Shown here piece by piece: positions 30,289 through 39,056 of a stretch of 64,000 nucleotides of DNA. The stretch's first letter is position 1; the number at the start of each line of letters is the position of its first letter. A program made the position numbers and the translations under genes. This DNA is from Martelella lutilitoris (GTDB taxonomy: Bacteria > Pseudomonadota > Alphaproteobacteria > Rhizobiales > Rhizobiaceae). The stretch is from contig NZ_VCLB01000001.1 in assembly GCF_005924265.1 (NCBI RefSeq), positions 532,589 through 596,588 on the forward strand, written 5' to 3'. The notes under the pieces are model-generated. The model was not told the DNA's origin, did no database searches, and saw nothing but the letters and a program-made list of their open reading frames with translations.

Positions 30289-31589
30289 GCGGAGAGCTGG
30301 TGGGCCTGATCGGCCTTGCCGTCCTGTTTGTGCTGCTGGTGATCCGCGTGCCGGTGGCGCTGGCGATGTTTTCGGTCGGCTTTGCCGGCATCTGGGCGCT
30401 GCGCGACCTGAAGGCGGCGATGAGCCTGATGGCCTCTGAAAGTTTCACGCTTGCCTCGTCTGCCGAACTGGTGGTGGTGCCGCTGTTCATCCTCATGGGC
30501 AATGTCGCCTCGGTGACCGGCATGAGCGGCAGGCTGTATGATGCGGCCTATGCCATTGTCGGGCGGTTTCGCGGCGGGCTTGCCTCGGCCACCGTGCTCG
30601 GCTGCGCGGGCTTTGCCGCGCTTTCCGGCTCCTCGGTCGCCTCGGCGCTCACCATGGGCAAGGTGTCCATGGCCGAGATGGACCGTTTCAACTATGACAA
30701 CCGGCTGTCGACCGGGGTGGTTGCCGCCGGCGGCACGCTCGGCATCCTGATCCCGCCCTCGACCGGCTTCGTCATCTACGCCATCCTGACGCAGCAGTCG
30801 ATCGGCCGGCTTTTTCTGGCGGGCGTCCTGCCGGGCATCCTGCTGCTTTCGATGTTTATCGCCACGATCACCATCCTGTGTTGGCTCAGGCCCGGCTTCG
30901 GCCCCGCCGGCCCGCGCACGACGATGGGGGAAAAGACCAAAAAACTCGTCGGCGCGCTTCCGGTGCTTTCGGTGGTGATCCTGACGATCGGCGGCATCTA
31001 TGCCGGCATCTTCTCGCCGGTCGAGGCGTCGGCCGTCGGCGCCGGGCTGATCATCGTCATCGGCGCGGCGACCGGAAAGCTCACGCCTCGCACCTTCTGG
31101 ACGGCGGCCAAGGATTCGGTGGTGACCACGGCGGCGGTGATGCTGATCCTGATTTCCGCTCACATCCTCAACCCCTTCCTGGCGCTCACCCATATTCCCG
31201 ATCTGGTCGGCACTTTCCTGGAAGGTCTTCAGGTCGGGCCGCTCACGGTTCTGGCGCTGATCCTGCTGACCTATCTGGTCCTCGGCTGCTTCCTTGAAGG
31301 CTTCGCCATGCTGGTGCTGACCATGCCGATCTATTTTCCGGTGATCACTCAGCTCGGGATCGATCCGATCTGGTTTGGCGTATTGGTGGTGCTGACGCTG
31401 GAAATGGGTCTGATCTCGCCGCCGGTCGGGGTCAATGTGTTCATCGTCAAATCGGTGGCCCGCGACGTGCCGCTCGCCCGCATCTTTGCAGGCGTCACGC
31501 CGTTCTGGTTCGCGATGCTGGCGACGCTGATCGCGCTGATCGCCTTTCCGCAGATCACGCTGATCCTGCCGAACACGATGATGAATTAG
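30285..31589 (+). CDS. dctM: TRAP transporter large permease (DctM family)
   Basis: A 434-residue, about 12-helix membrane subunit that couples uptake to a sodium or proton gradient. Recognisable parts are the N-terminal IRVPVALAMFSVGFAG, the SSVASALTMGKVSMAEM loop, the GGTLGILIPPST segment and the C-terminal SPPVGVNVFIVKSVARDVP. The start at 30285 overlaps dctQ (ATGA). TRAP transporters often use Na+, which fits a Na+-energised cell that also has NQR. Confidence 0.92.
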   Translation: MSGELVGLIGLAVLFVLLVIRVPVALAMFSVGFAGIWALRDLKAAMSLMASESFTLASSAELVVVPLFILMGNVASVTGMSGRLYDAAYAIVGRFRGGLASATVLGCAGFAALSGSSVASALTMGKVSMAEMDRFNYDNRLSTGVVAAGGTLGILIPPSTGFVIYAILTQQSIGRLFLAGVLPGILLLSMFIATITILCWLRPGFGPAGPRTTMGEKTKKLVGALPVLSVVILTIGGIYAGIFSPVEASAVGAGLIIVIGAATGKLTPRTFWTAAKDSVVTTAAVMLILISAHILNPFLALTHIPDLVGTFLEGLQVGPLTVLALILLTYLVLGCFLEGFAMLVLTMPIYFPVITQLGIDPIWFGVLVVLTLEMGLISPPVGVNVFIVKSVARDVPLARIFAGVTPFWFAMLATLIALIAFPQITLILPNTMMN

Positions 31590-31880
31590 TTGCGTTTGCG
31601 GGCGCGGCGGGTCGCGTCCTGACTTGCGTTGGACATAAAGGCGGGACCTTTGACCGAAAAGGCGCCGCCCGGCAATGCCGCGAAAGACAATCGAAGCTCT
31701 GACTGCCGGCACGGCCTGCGCGCCGGCGGCGGGAAGACGCGCGCCCGAAAACGGCCGGAGAGCCCTGCCGCAACGCGGCACGATGAAGGAATGAAAGATC
31801 GTTCGCCTCTGGAAGGAGGGGAACGCCTGCTGTCTGAAAGGGGCGGGTTCCTGCGCCCCGGTTTGGAGGAGATCCCTGCG

Positions 31881-32729
31881 ATGAAGTCCTATGTCCTGAC
31901 CATCAAATGCGCCAACCGCCCCGGCATCGTCGCCGCGGTTGCCACACTGCTCGCTCATGCTGATGGCGACATCACCGAGGCGCGCCAGTTCGACGATGCG
32001 TCAAGCGGCACTTTCTTCATGCGCGTCGTCGTGGAATATCCCGGTGACGAGGCCGCCTTGCGCGCCGAGATGGAAAAGCTCGCAGCCGAATACGGCATGA
32101 CCTGGGAATTGTGGGACCTGGCGCGCAGGCCGAAAGTGCTGATGATGGTCTCGAAATTCGATCACTGTCTCGGCGATCTGCTTTACCGCAACCGGATCGG
32201 CGAACTGGACATGGAGGTCGTCGCGATTGCCTCCAACCATCCGAAGGAAGCGCTGAATCTGACGCTGATGGGCGATATACCCTATCACCACCTGCCGATC
32301 ACGAAGGACACCAAGCCGCAGCAGGAGGCCCGGATCAAGGCCCTGGTCAATGAGACCGGGGCTGAGCTGGTGGTGCTTGCCCGCTACATGCAGATCCTGT
32401 CTGATGATCTCTCGGCATTTCTGTCGGGGCGCTGCATCAATATCCACCACTCCTTCCTGCCGGGCTTCAAGGGCGCGAAACCCTATCATCAGGCCTTCGA
32501 GCGCGGGGTGAAGATGATCGGCGCGACCTCGCATTACGTGACCGAGGACCTCGACGAGGGTCCGATCATCGCCCAGGACGTCGAGGCCGTCACCCATGCC
32601 GACACGCCTGAGGACCTGGTCCGCAAGGGCCGCGACATCGAGCGCCGGGTGCTGGCCAAGGCGGTCACCCTGCATCTCCAGCGCCGGGTGATGCTGAACG
32701 GGAAGAAGACCGTCGTCTTCGAAAAATAG
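31881..32729 (+). CDS. purU: Formyltetrahydrofolate deformylase
   Basis: A 282-residue enzyme that hydrolyses 10-formyl-THF to formate and THF. It has an N-terminal ACT domain ([19 protein letters not shown]) and a formyltransferase-like hydrolase domain with [11 protein letters not shown] and [12 protein letters not shown], supplying the Asn, His and Asp of the active site. In this setting it would return folate for the O-demethylase and dispose of the methyl carbon as formate. The ATG at 31881 follows GGAGGAG. The 291 bases between dctM and this gene show nothing recognisable. Confidence 0.9.
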   Translation: MKSYVLTIKCANRPGIVAAVATLLAHADGDITEARQFDDASSGTFFMRVVVEYPGDEAALRAEMEKLAAEYGMTWELWDLARRPKVLMMVSKFDHCLGDLLYRNRIGELDMEVVAIASNHPKEALNLTLMGDIPYHHLPITKDTKPQQEARIKALVNETGAELVVLARYMQILSDDLSAFLSGRCINIHHSFLPGFKGAKPYHQAFERGVKMIGATSHYVTEDLDEGPIIAQDVEAVTHADTPEDLVRKGRDIERRVLAKAVTLHLQRRVMLNGKKTVVFEK

Positions 32730-32895
32730 AACCGTTTGCAGGCAGGGCGCCTCCCGACCTTTGGGCAGGAGCGCTGCGGCAGGCGTCGATGGCACAGCGG
32801 TGTCGCAAATGCCAAGGCAGGGCGCGCCTCGTCATGCATACAGTCAGAAGAATGCCTGCGGAAAGAATCGGCGAAAAGCTTGCCAGACGAGAGTT

Positions 32896-32909
32896 AAATG
32901 TATACATTT
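32896..32909 (+). promoter_or_regulatory. ATGTATACAT operator before metF
   Basis: The 14-base perfect palindrome AAATGTATACATTT is the same box as in front of ligM and the lig operon, lying 33 bases before the metF start. It ties the folate enzyme to the GntR regulon. Confidence 0.65.
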
Positions 32910-32941
32910 GATTCATCCCAACCTGGAGGAGGGTCTGTGGA

Positions 32942-33862
32942 ATGATTGGATTTCTGGGCAGGCGCGGCAAGCAGTCCGCCGCTGACAAAGCCGCCATCGA
33001 GCCCTTGATAGAAGGCTTTTCGATCGAGGTCATGCCACGCACCGCGGCCAAGGTGGATGATTTCAAGGCGTTGCTGCCGGCCGGTACCCGTGTATACATC
33101 GCTCATATCGAAGGCACGCCGATCGAGGATATGGTGGCCGCGGCGCGGCGTCTGTCGGAGGACGGTTTTCCCGTCATGCCGCATTTTCCCGCCCGCATCA
33201 TCAAGGACAGGGCGACGCTGGAAGACTGGATCGCGCGCTATCAGGGCGAGGCCGGCGTCGACCAGGCGCTGTTGCTGGCCGGCGGGGTTGCCGCGCCGGT
33301 CGGCGCGTTTCATTCGTCGATGCAGCTGATGGAGACCGGGCTTTTCGATAAGGCAGGATTCAGTCGGCTTCACGTGGCCGGCCACCCGGAAGGCAACAAG
33401 GATATCGATCCCGATGGATCGACCGGCAATGTCGACGCCGCCCTCAGGTGGAAACAGGACTTTGCCGAGCGGACCGATGCCGAAATGGCGATCGTCACGC
33501 AGTTTGCCTTTCAGGCGGAGCCCGTGCTTGCCTGGATCGAACGGCTGCGCGGTTTCGGCGTCGACCTGCCCGTTCATGTCGGCATTGCCGGGCCGGCGAA
33601 GCTGCAGACGCTGATCAAGTTCGCGATCGCCTGCGGCGTCGGTTCCTCGCTCAAGGTGCTGCAGCGCCGGGCCATGGATGTGTCCAAGTTGGTGCTGCCC
33701 TATGAGCCGACGGATGTTCTTGCCGATTTCGCCAATGCGTCGAGGCGAGACGGCGCCTCGGCCGTGGCCCAGATCCATTTTTTCCCGCTGGGCGGCATCG
33801 GCGCCTGCGCCAACTGGGCGGCCCGGCACAGCGTGGCCGCGCCCGCCTCGGCTGCTGTCTGA
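32942..33862 (+). CDS. metF: Methylenetetrahydrofolate reductase-like protein
   Basis: A 306-residue FAD barrel of the MTHFR family, divergent from housekeeping MetF. FSIEVMPRT holds the conserved active-site glutamate (Glu29), and the HVAGHPEGNKDIDPDG and FAFQAEPVLAWIERL segments match the family. Here it probably runs in the oxidative direction, converting the 5-methyl-THF made by LigM into 5,10-methylene-THF for FolD. The start at 32942 follows GGAGGAGG. A GntR box precedes the gene and a strong terminator follows it, so it is a single-gene unit. Confidence 0.85.
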   Translation: MIGFLGRRGKQSAADKAAIEPLIEGFSIEVMPRTAAKVDDFKALLPAGTRVYIAHIEGTPIEDMVAAARRLSEDGFPVMPHFPARIIKDRATLEDWIARYQGEAGVDQALLLAGGVAAPVGAFHSSMQLMETGLFDKAGFSRLHVAGHPEGNKDIDPDGSTGNVDAALRWKQDFAERTDAEMAIVTQFAFQAEPVLAWIERLRGFGVDLPVHVGIAGPAKLQTLIKFAIACGVGSSLKVLQRRAMDVSKLVLPYEPTDVLADFANASRRDGASAVAQIHFFPLGGIGACANWAARHSVAAPASAAV

Positions 33863-33911
33863 GATCGCCGCAAGGCAAGCCGGATCGCGACCAGGCAAAG
33901 CCATGACCCGG

Positions 33912-33945
33912 CCGGCCCGTCTGCGCAAGCGACGGGCCGGTTTTT
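33912..33945 (+). terminator. Rho-independent terminator of metF
   Basis: CCGGCCCGTC and GACGGGCCGG pair perfectly around a nine-base loop and are followed directly by five Ts. Confidence 0.85.
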
Positions 33946-34008
33946 CATACGCAGGCCGCGTAAGTCGGTTCCAACGTTGTTTGGTCAATCCGACACTCTT
34001 CACGGAAT

Positions 34009-34158
34009 ATGTATACGCAAGCTGTTGATAGACTTATTCTAATTTGTATATAAAAGCCGATTTTTCTTCGAAATTTGCGCTAATTTTGTTTATTTCTCGC
34101 GTATACTGGGCTAAAGTATAAGCACGGTTAGATTGAAATTATGTATCTGCGTATACAT
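34009..34158 (+). promoter_or_regulatory. AT-rich promoter region with inverted variant GntR boxes
   Basis: ATGTATACGC at 34009-34018 and its exact reverse complement GCGTATACAT at 34149-34158 bracket a 130-base AT-rich stretch. A further CGTATAC occurs near 34100. The boxes differ from the perfect ATGTATACAT at two positions. The stretch stands out against its GC-rich surroundings and is the likely promoter of the tct-amidohydrolase operon. Confidence 0.5.
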
Positions 34159-34577
34159 TCAGACCGAAAACCTCCGCGTGCGCTCCCGTCTGGGAGGTCG
34201 GGAAGCGGGCTTTGGAAGCCTGCGGAGGGCAAGATCGCGTCAGGCCTGAACGCCGTTTTCGACAGAACGGGCGACGCGATATGAGGAGCAATTCCAGCCG
34301 GTGGGGTAGGCCGGCTGCGCATGCCCGCCCGGCCTGTGCCGGACATTCCGCGGTTTTAGACAATGCAGTCCCGTTTCGGCGCCTGATCTCGATTGGGGAT
34401 GGGTGAGCGGGAGGCGGTGCGCCCGCTTCCTGCGGGCATCGCAAGAAGTCAGATCGGTCAGCCAGAAGGCCGGCCGCTCGAGACGAAAGGGCCGCAGGGC
34501 CGCGCGCTCGTGGCGGAAATCGAGGACAGAGGAGGTCCGCGCGTTCCGCGTCATTGGTTCCAGAGGGAGGAGAACAG
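34159..34577 (+). other. Long untranslated leader before tctC
   Basis: About 420 bases separate the boxed promoter region from tctC. Short open frames are present, but none has a ribosome site or a recognisable product. I see no clear riboswitch fold. GGGAGGAG at the end is the tctC ribosome site. Confidence 0.35.
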
Positions 34578-35672
34578 ATGAAACGCAATACAATTATCAG
34601 ATCCGGCATGGCGGCGATATCCGTTGCCGCGATCATGCTGGCGGGAGCCGCGCCCGGTTACGCTGATCCGATCGACCTGGAAGGGGAGACGGTGACGCTG
34701 GTGCACAATGTCGCGCCCGGCGGCGCAACGGCGATCAGCGCCCAGGTGCTGGCCGATGCCTGGTCCAAGACAATGGCGGATCACCCGACCATGGTGGTGC
34801 AGTCTGTCTCCGGCGGCGCGCTGACCAAGGGCATTGACTATGTCATGGACGCCCGGCCGGATGGCAAGACGCTCGGCTATCTCGCCTGGCAGGGCACGAC
34901 GCGTATCCTCGATCCCGAAGTCCTGCAGATCCCGTTCCAGGATTTCGGCGTGATCGGCGGCATTGGCGGTTCCAACTTCCTGTTCCATCTCAGAACCGAT
35001 GTTGGCGGCGGGATTGAAAACCGCGATGATCTCGTCAATCTCGACAGCGTCACCGTCGGCGTCTATTCGCCGCGCATGACCCAGGGCATGCAGACGGCCG
35101 CGGCGCTCGATCTTCTCGGCGTCGACTGGAAGTTCGTCTCGGGCATGCTTGGCGACGGTCCCCTTTATGCGGCAATGCAACGCGGCGAGATCGATGCCTA
35201 TCCGGCCACCACGTCGCAATACATCTCCGAGCTCGGCGATGGCCCGATCGCCAGCGGCGAGACGATGGCGATCTGGCAGATGGGGCCGCTCGAAGCGGAC
35301 GGTTCGATGAAGCTCGATCCAGCCCTCGAAGGCGTGCCGACCCTCGGCGAATATATCGAAAAGGCGACCGGAAAACCGCCGGAAGGACCGCTCTGGGACC
35401 TGATCATGTATCACGCCCAGTCGTCCGCGCCGGTCAACTGGATCATCGTCGCGCCGCCCGGCACGCCGCAGGACCATCTCGACATGCTGCGCACCAGTTT
35501 CGACGAAGCGACCGCCTCGCCGGACTATCTGGAAGCGGCCACCAAGGTCTATGGCTCGCCGCCGAATATCGTTCACTGGCAGGAGATGACCAAGATCATC
35601 TCCGATGTCCAGAACACCTCCGAGGACATCAAGGACACGATGCGCCAGCTGGTCGAGCGGATCGAGCAGTAG
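34578..35672 (+). CDS. Tripartite tricarboxylate transporter substrate-binding protein (TctC/Bug family)
   Basis: A 364-residue periplasmic protein with a signal peptide (about residues 1-29, ending GYA) and Bug-family features such as VTLVHNVAPGGATAISAQVL and the late APPGTPQDHLDMLRTSFDEA. The family binds carboxylates, including aromatic acids such as terephthalate. It is slightly longer than usual (around 320). It opens an eight-gene co-directional set whose enzymes look like aromatic catabolism. The ATG at 34578 follows GGGAGGAG. Confidence 0.85.
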   Translation: MKRNTIIRSGMAAISVAAIMLAGAAPGYADPIDLEGETVTLVHNVAPGGATAISAQVLADAWSKTMADHPTMVVQSVSGGALTKGIDYVMDARPDGKTLGYLAWQGTTRILDPEVLQIPFQDFGVIGGIGGSNFLFHLRTDVGGGIENRDDLVNLDSVTVGVYSPRMTQGMQTAAALDLLGVDWKFVSGMLGDGPLYAAMQRGEIDAYPATTSQYISELGDGPIASGETMAIWQMGPLEADGSMKLDPALEGVPTLGEYIEKATGKPPEGPLWDLIMYHAQSSAPVNWIIVAPPGTPQDHLDMLRTSFDEATASPDYLEAATKVYGSPPNIVHWQEMTKIISDVQNTSEDIKDTMRQLVERIEQ

Positions 35673-35754
35673 CAGGCAGACCGAGGGGCGGCGCAGGCAT
35701 CGCCGCCCGGAGAACCGGAGCCTGGCAAGGCGCACCGGCGGTCGATCGCGTATT

Positions 35755-35788
35755 GATGCGATCGCTCCTTGCCATCGGCGATCGCATC
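35755..35788 (+). promoter_or_regulatory. Intercistronic stem-loop between tctC and tctAB
   Basis: GATGCGATCGC and GCGATCGCATC form a perfect 11-base stem with a 12-base loop in the 305-base gap between binding-protein and permease genes. Such stems often stabilise or truncate the message so the binding protein is made in excess. Nothing else in the gap looks like a gene. Confidence 0.5.
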
Positions 35789-35977
35789 GCCGCCGGCGCG
35801 ATGCGCTCAAGGCCAGGCCGCCCGGTCTCCAACGGTTCTGCCGGATTGTTTTTGTGACCTCTTCGGAGACTGGCGCTCGCCGTTCGCGGCAAAGCGCAAT
35901 CTGAAGAGGTATTCGTCATCGGCTTGCCGCATGTGGCGAAGCGATGATCAGCCAAGCTGACCTGGAGCTGGAACTTC

Positions 35978-37957
35978 ATGTTCGAACAATTCATGACGGG
36001 GCTGTCGCTGGTTCTGTCCTTTCCCGGTTTTCTTTATCTGCTGGCGGGCATTGCCGTCGGCCTCTGGCTCGGCATCGTCCCGGGGCTGGGCGGTGTCACC
36101 GGCATGGTGGTGCTTTTGCCGCTCACCTTCGGCATGGATCCCGCCTCTGGCCTTGCCATGCTGCTCGGCATGTTCGCGGTGGTCTCCACCTCCGATACAA
36201 TCACATCGGTCATGCTCGGCATTCCCGGCACGATCGCCAGCCAGGCGACCGTGATCGACGGCAATGCCATGGCCAAGCGCGGCCTGGCGCAGACGGCCTT
36301 CGGCGCGGCCTTCGTCAGTTCTGCCTTTGGCGGGGTGCTCGGCGGTCTGGCCATGGCGGCTTCGCTGCCCTTTGCGCTGGCGATCATTCTCGCCTTCGGC
36401 TCGCCGGAATTCTTCCTGCTGTCGTTGCTCGGCCTGCTCATGGTCGGCGCGGTCAGCGGCAATGCGGTCTCCAAGGGGCTCGGGGCGGCCGTGCTCGGGC
36501 TGATGCTCTCCCAGATCGGCTATCCTGTCGCAAGCTCCATGCCGCGCTATTTCTTCGGCGAGCGCTCGCTGCTTGACGGCCTGCCGCTGGTGCCGGTCAT
36601 TCTCGGCCTGTTCGGCCTGCCGGAAATGATGGATCTTGCCGCCCGGCGCACGGCCATCGCCCATCTGAGTGATGAACACACGGCCGACGACAGCATCCTG
36701 AGCGGTGTGCGCGCCGCGATCCGCAATCGCTGGCTGGTGATCCGCTGTTCGCTGATGGGCGTCTATGTCGGCATGCTGCCGGCCATCGGCTCCTCCGTGG
36801 TCGACTGGCTTGCCTATGGCCACGCCACGCAAAGCTGCAAGACCGATCCGCAATTCGGCAAGGGCGATGTGCGCGGCGTGATCGCGCCGGAAGCGGCCAA
36901 CAACGCCGTGCTCGGCGGTTCGCTGATCCCGACGCTTGCCTTCGGCATTCCCGGCAGCGGCGCCATGGCTGTTCTTCTCGGCGCGCTGACGATCCATGGC
37001 TTCTCGCCGGGCCGCAACATGCTGAGCGACAATCTCGACATCACCTTCTCGATGGTGTGGACGATCATCATCGCCAATATCATCGGCGCGGCCGTGTTGA
37101 TGGTGTGGGGCCGCCAGGTGGCGCGCGCCGCGTTTGTCGACGGCAATTTCATCGTGCCGGCGGTGATCCTGTTCATCTTCATGGGCTCCTGGGTCTGGCA
37201 GCCGGGCATGTTCACCTGGATCACGCTTTTGGGCGTCGGCCTGCTCGGTTACCTCATGAAGGCTGCGGGCTGGCCCCGTCCGCCCTTCATTCTCGGCTTC
37301 GTGCTCGGGCCTGTCCTTGAAAACGCCATGTCGATCACCTGGCAGAGCTACACGGTGATGGAGGTGATCACCCGTCCGACGGTGATCGGCCTCGTCATCG
37401 TGCTGGCGCTGGTCTTCTTCTTCGCTCTGCGCTCGACCCGTCGCGGCCTTGCTGCCCACGCGATCGAGGATACCGTGGAGAGCAAGGCAAGCCTGATTCT
37501 GTCGTCAACGCTGGCGGTGGCGCTCATCGCGCTCTTCGGCGCGGCGGTCTGGATGGCGCGCGACTGGAAGCTTTTGGCCAAGGTCTCGCCGATGGCCTTT
37601 GGCCTGGCGGGCATTGTCATCATGGGCTTTGTCTTGTTCCAGGACCGCAACCGGCTTCGGGTGATCGCCGCCGCGCGGCGGGCGGGTGATGCGCTCGCCG
37701 GCGGAACCACGCGGCAATTCATTGCCGCAAACCAGCGGCAGATCATCACGTTTCTGGCGATCGCGCTGATGGCGGCGCTGACGCCGTGGCTCGGCACTTA
37801 TGCCGCAATCCTTGGTTTCGCCGCGATCTATGCGGCGCTTTGGGGTCGGTTCCGGTGGTGGGTTGTCGCCCTCTACACAGCCGGCCTCTGGGCGGTGCTC
37901 TATTTCCTTTACGACCGCCTTCTTCATGCCCCGTTCGAATTACCGTTCTTCATGTGA
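35978..37957 (+). CDS. Tripartite tricarboxylate transporter permease, TctA-TctB fusion
   Basis: The 659-residue membrane protein begins as a complete TctA (about 1-490, signature LGIVPGLGGVTGMVVLLP and EAANNAVLGGSLIPTLAFGIPGSG). It continues with about 160 further residues carrying four hydrophobic segments (near 507-526, 538-555, 590-618 and 627-645) and the tail LYDRLLHAPFELPFF, which resembles TctB. Ordinary TctA ends near 500 residues and tctB is normally a separate gene between tctC and tctA. Here no separate tctB exists, so the subunits appear fused in A-B order. Confidence 0.85.
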   Translation: MFEQFMTGLSLVLSFPGFLYLLAGIAVGLWLGIVPGLGGVTGMVVLLPLTFGMDPASGLAMLLGMFAVVSTSDTITSVMLGIPGTIASQATVIDGNAMAKRGLAQTAFGAAFVSSAFGGVLGGLAMAASLPFALAIILAFGSPEFFLLSLLGLLMVGAVSGNAVSKGLGAAVLGLMLSQIGYPVASSMPRYFFGERSLLDGLPLVPVILGLFGLPEMMDLAARRTAIAHLSDEHTADDSILSGVRAAIRNRWLVIRCSLMGVYVGMLPAIGSSVVDWLAYGHATQSCKTDPQFGKGDVRGVIAPEAANNAVLGGSLIPTLAFGIPGSGAMAVLLGALTIHGFSPGRNMLSDNLDITFSMVWTIIIANIIGAAVLMVWGRQVARAAFVDGNFIVPAVILFIFMGSWVWQPGMFTWITLLGVGLLGYLMKAAGWPRPPFILGFVLGPVLENAMSITWQSYTVMEVITRPTVIGLVIVLALVFFFALRSTRRGLAAHAIEDTVESKASLILSSTLAVALIALFGAAVWMARDWKLLAKVSPMAFGLAGIVIMGFVLFQDRNRLRVIAAARRAGDALAGGTTRQFIAANQRQIITFLAIALMAALTPWLGTYAAILGFAAIYAALWGRFRWWVVALYTAGLWAVLYFLYDRLLHAPFELPFFM

Positions 37958-37972
37958 TGAGGAGACTGAGAC

Positions 37973-39055
37973 ATGCTGACAGAGCTTGATGCCGAAACAA
38001 GGCCGGATCCCGCCGCGGGAATCGGCGCCGTTGACTGCGACGTGCATCCGCGCAGCCCCGAAATGGCCGACCTGATCCCGTTCGTCGACAGCTACTGGAA
38101 GGACATGATGCCCTATCGCAATATCGGGCATATGGAACTGATGTCCTATCCGTTCTCGACCAAGCCCTTTCGGGCGGAAGGGGCGGATGGCGGGGTCGCA
38201 AGCCCCGCGCGGCTGGCGGAAGCCCATCTCGACCCGATGGGTCTCTCGGCGGCGATCCTCAACGTCGTCAACGGCGTCCAGGCGCTGTTCGACCCCTATA
38301 TGCAGGCGATGATGTGCCAGGCCACCAATCGCTGGCTGGCGGCGGAATGGCTGGATCGCGATCCGCGCCTGCGCGCCGCGCTGCTGGTGCCGTTCCGCCA
38401 CCCGGAAGAGGCGGTGGCCGAAATCAAGCGCTATGCCGATGACCGGCGTTTCGTTCAGATCCTGGCAATCTGCATGGGCGAGGCGACGCTCGGCCAGCGC
38501 CAGTTCTGGCCGATCTACAAGGCGGCATCCGATGCCGGCTTCGCCCTCTCGATCCACCCGGGCAGCAATTACCGCCACGCGCCGACGCAATCCGGCTTCA
38601 TGTCCTATCTCGTCGAGGAACAGGTCAACTGGTCGCAGGGTTTTGCCAGCCAGGCCGCGAGCCTTCTGAGCGAGGGCGTGCTGACCGAATTTCCCGACAT
38701 GAAGGTGGTGATGGCGGAAAGCGGGATCTCGTGGCTCTTTGGCGTCTCCTGGCGCATGGCCAAAGACTGGCGCGGCTGCCGCGTCGAGGTGCCGTGGCTG
38801 AAGGAGGGTCCGGACAAGATCATGGAACGCCAGTTGCGCTTCACCCTGCAGCCCTTCGACCTGCCGGTCGATCCGGACGAGGTTTCTGCCGTCGTCGAAT
38901 GCATCGGCGGGCCGGAGCTGCTGCTCTACTCCTCCGATTTTCCGCATGATCACGGACCGGCCGCCGCCCGTTGGCCGAACGGCCTTTCCGCCGATCTCGC
39001 CAATGCCATCTGCCGCGAGAATGTCCTTGCCACCTATCCGAGACTGGAGGTCTGA
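37973..39055 (+). CDS. Amidohydrolase-superfamily protein (COG2159 type), first copy
   Basis: A 360-residue metal-dependent barrel. Likely ligands are His25 in the shortened N-terminal motif VDCDVHP, His195 (SIHPGSNYRH) and Asp322 (SSDFPHDHG). COG2159 includes decarboxylases (gamma-resorcylate, 5-carboxyvanillate, ACMSD), the hydratase LigJ and the C-C hydrolase LigY, but this sequence does not match any closely enough for me to name. It begins 15 bases after the permease. The next gene is a second, quite different member of the family. Confidence 0.8.
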   Translation: MLTELDAETRPDPAAGIGAVDCDVHPRSPEMADLIPFVDSYWKDMMPYRNIGHMELMSYPFSTKPFRAEGADGGVASPARLAEAHLDPMGLSAAILNVVNGVQALFDPYMQAMMCQATNRWLAAEWLDRDPRLRAALLVPFRHPEEAVAEIKRYADDRRFVQILAICMGEATLGQRQFWPIYKAASDAGFALSIHPGSNYRHAPTQSGFMSYLVEEQVNWSQGFASQAASLLSEGVLTEFPDMKVVMAESGISWLFGVSWRMAKDWRGCRVEVPWLKEGPDKIMERQLRFTLQPFDLPVDPDEVSAVVECIGGPELLLYSSDFPHDHGPAAARWPNGLSADLANAICRENVLATYPRLEV

Positions 39056-39056
39056 C

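Noticed and set aside
30102..31958. A 618-residue minus-strand frame
   Set aside because: It runs antisense to dctQM and the following spacer. Composition is low-complexity charged, as expected for a shadow.
33091..33098. TGTATACA inside metF
   Set aside because: It matches the regulon core but lies about 150 bases inside the coding sequence, with flanks that do not extend the palindrome. It could be chance.
34212..34666. Short plus-strand frames in the tctC leader
   Set aside because: They have no ribosome sites and no conserved features, and they lie within a likely untranslated leader.
35948..37459. A 503-residue minus-strand frame
   Set aside because: It is antisense to the TctAB fusion and has a repetitive charged composition.
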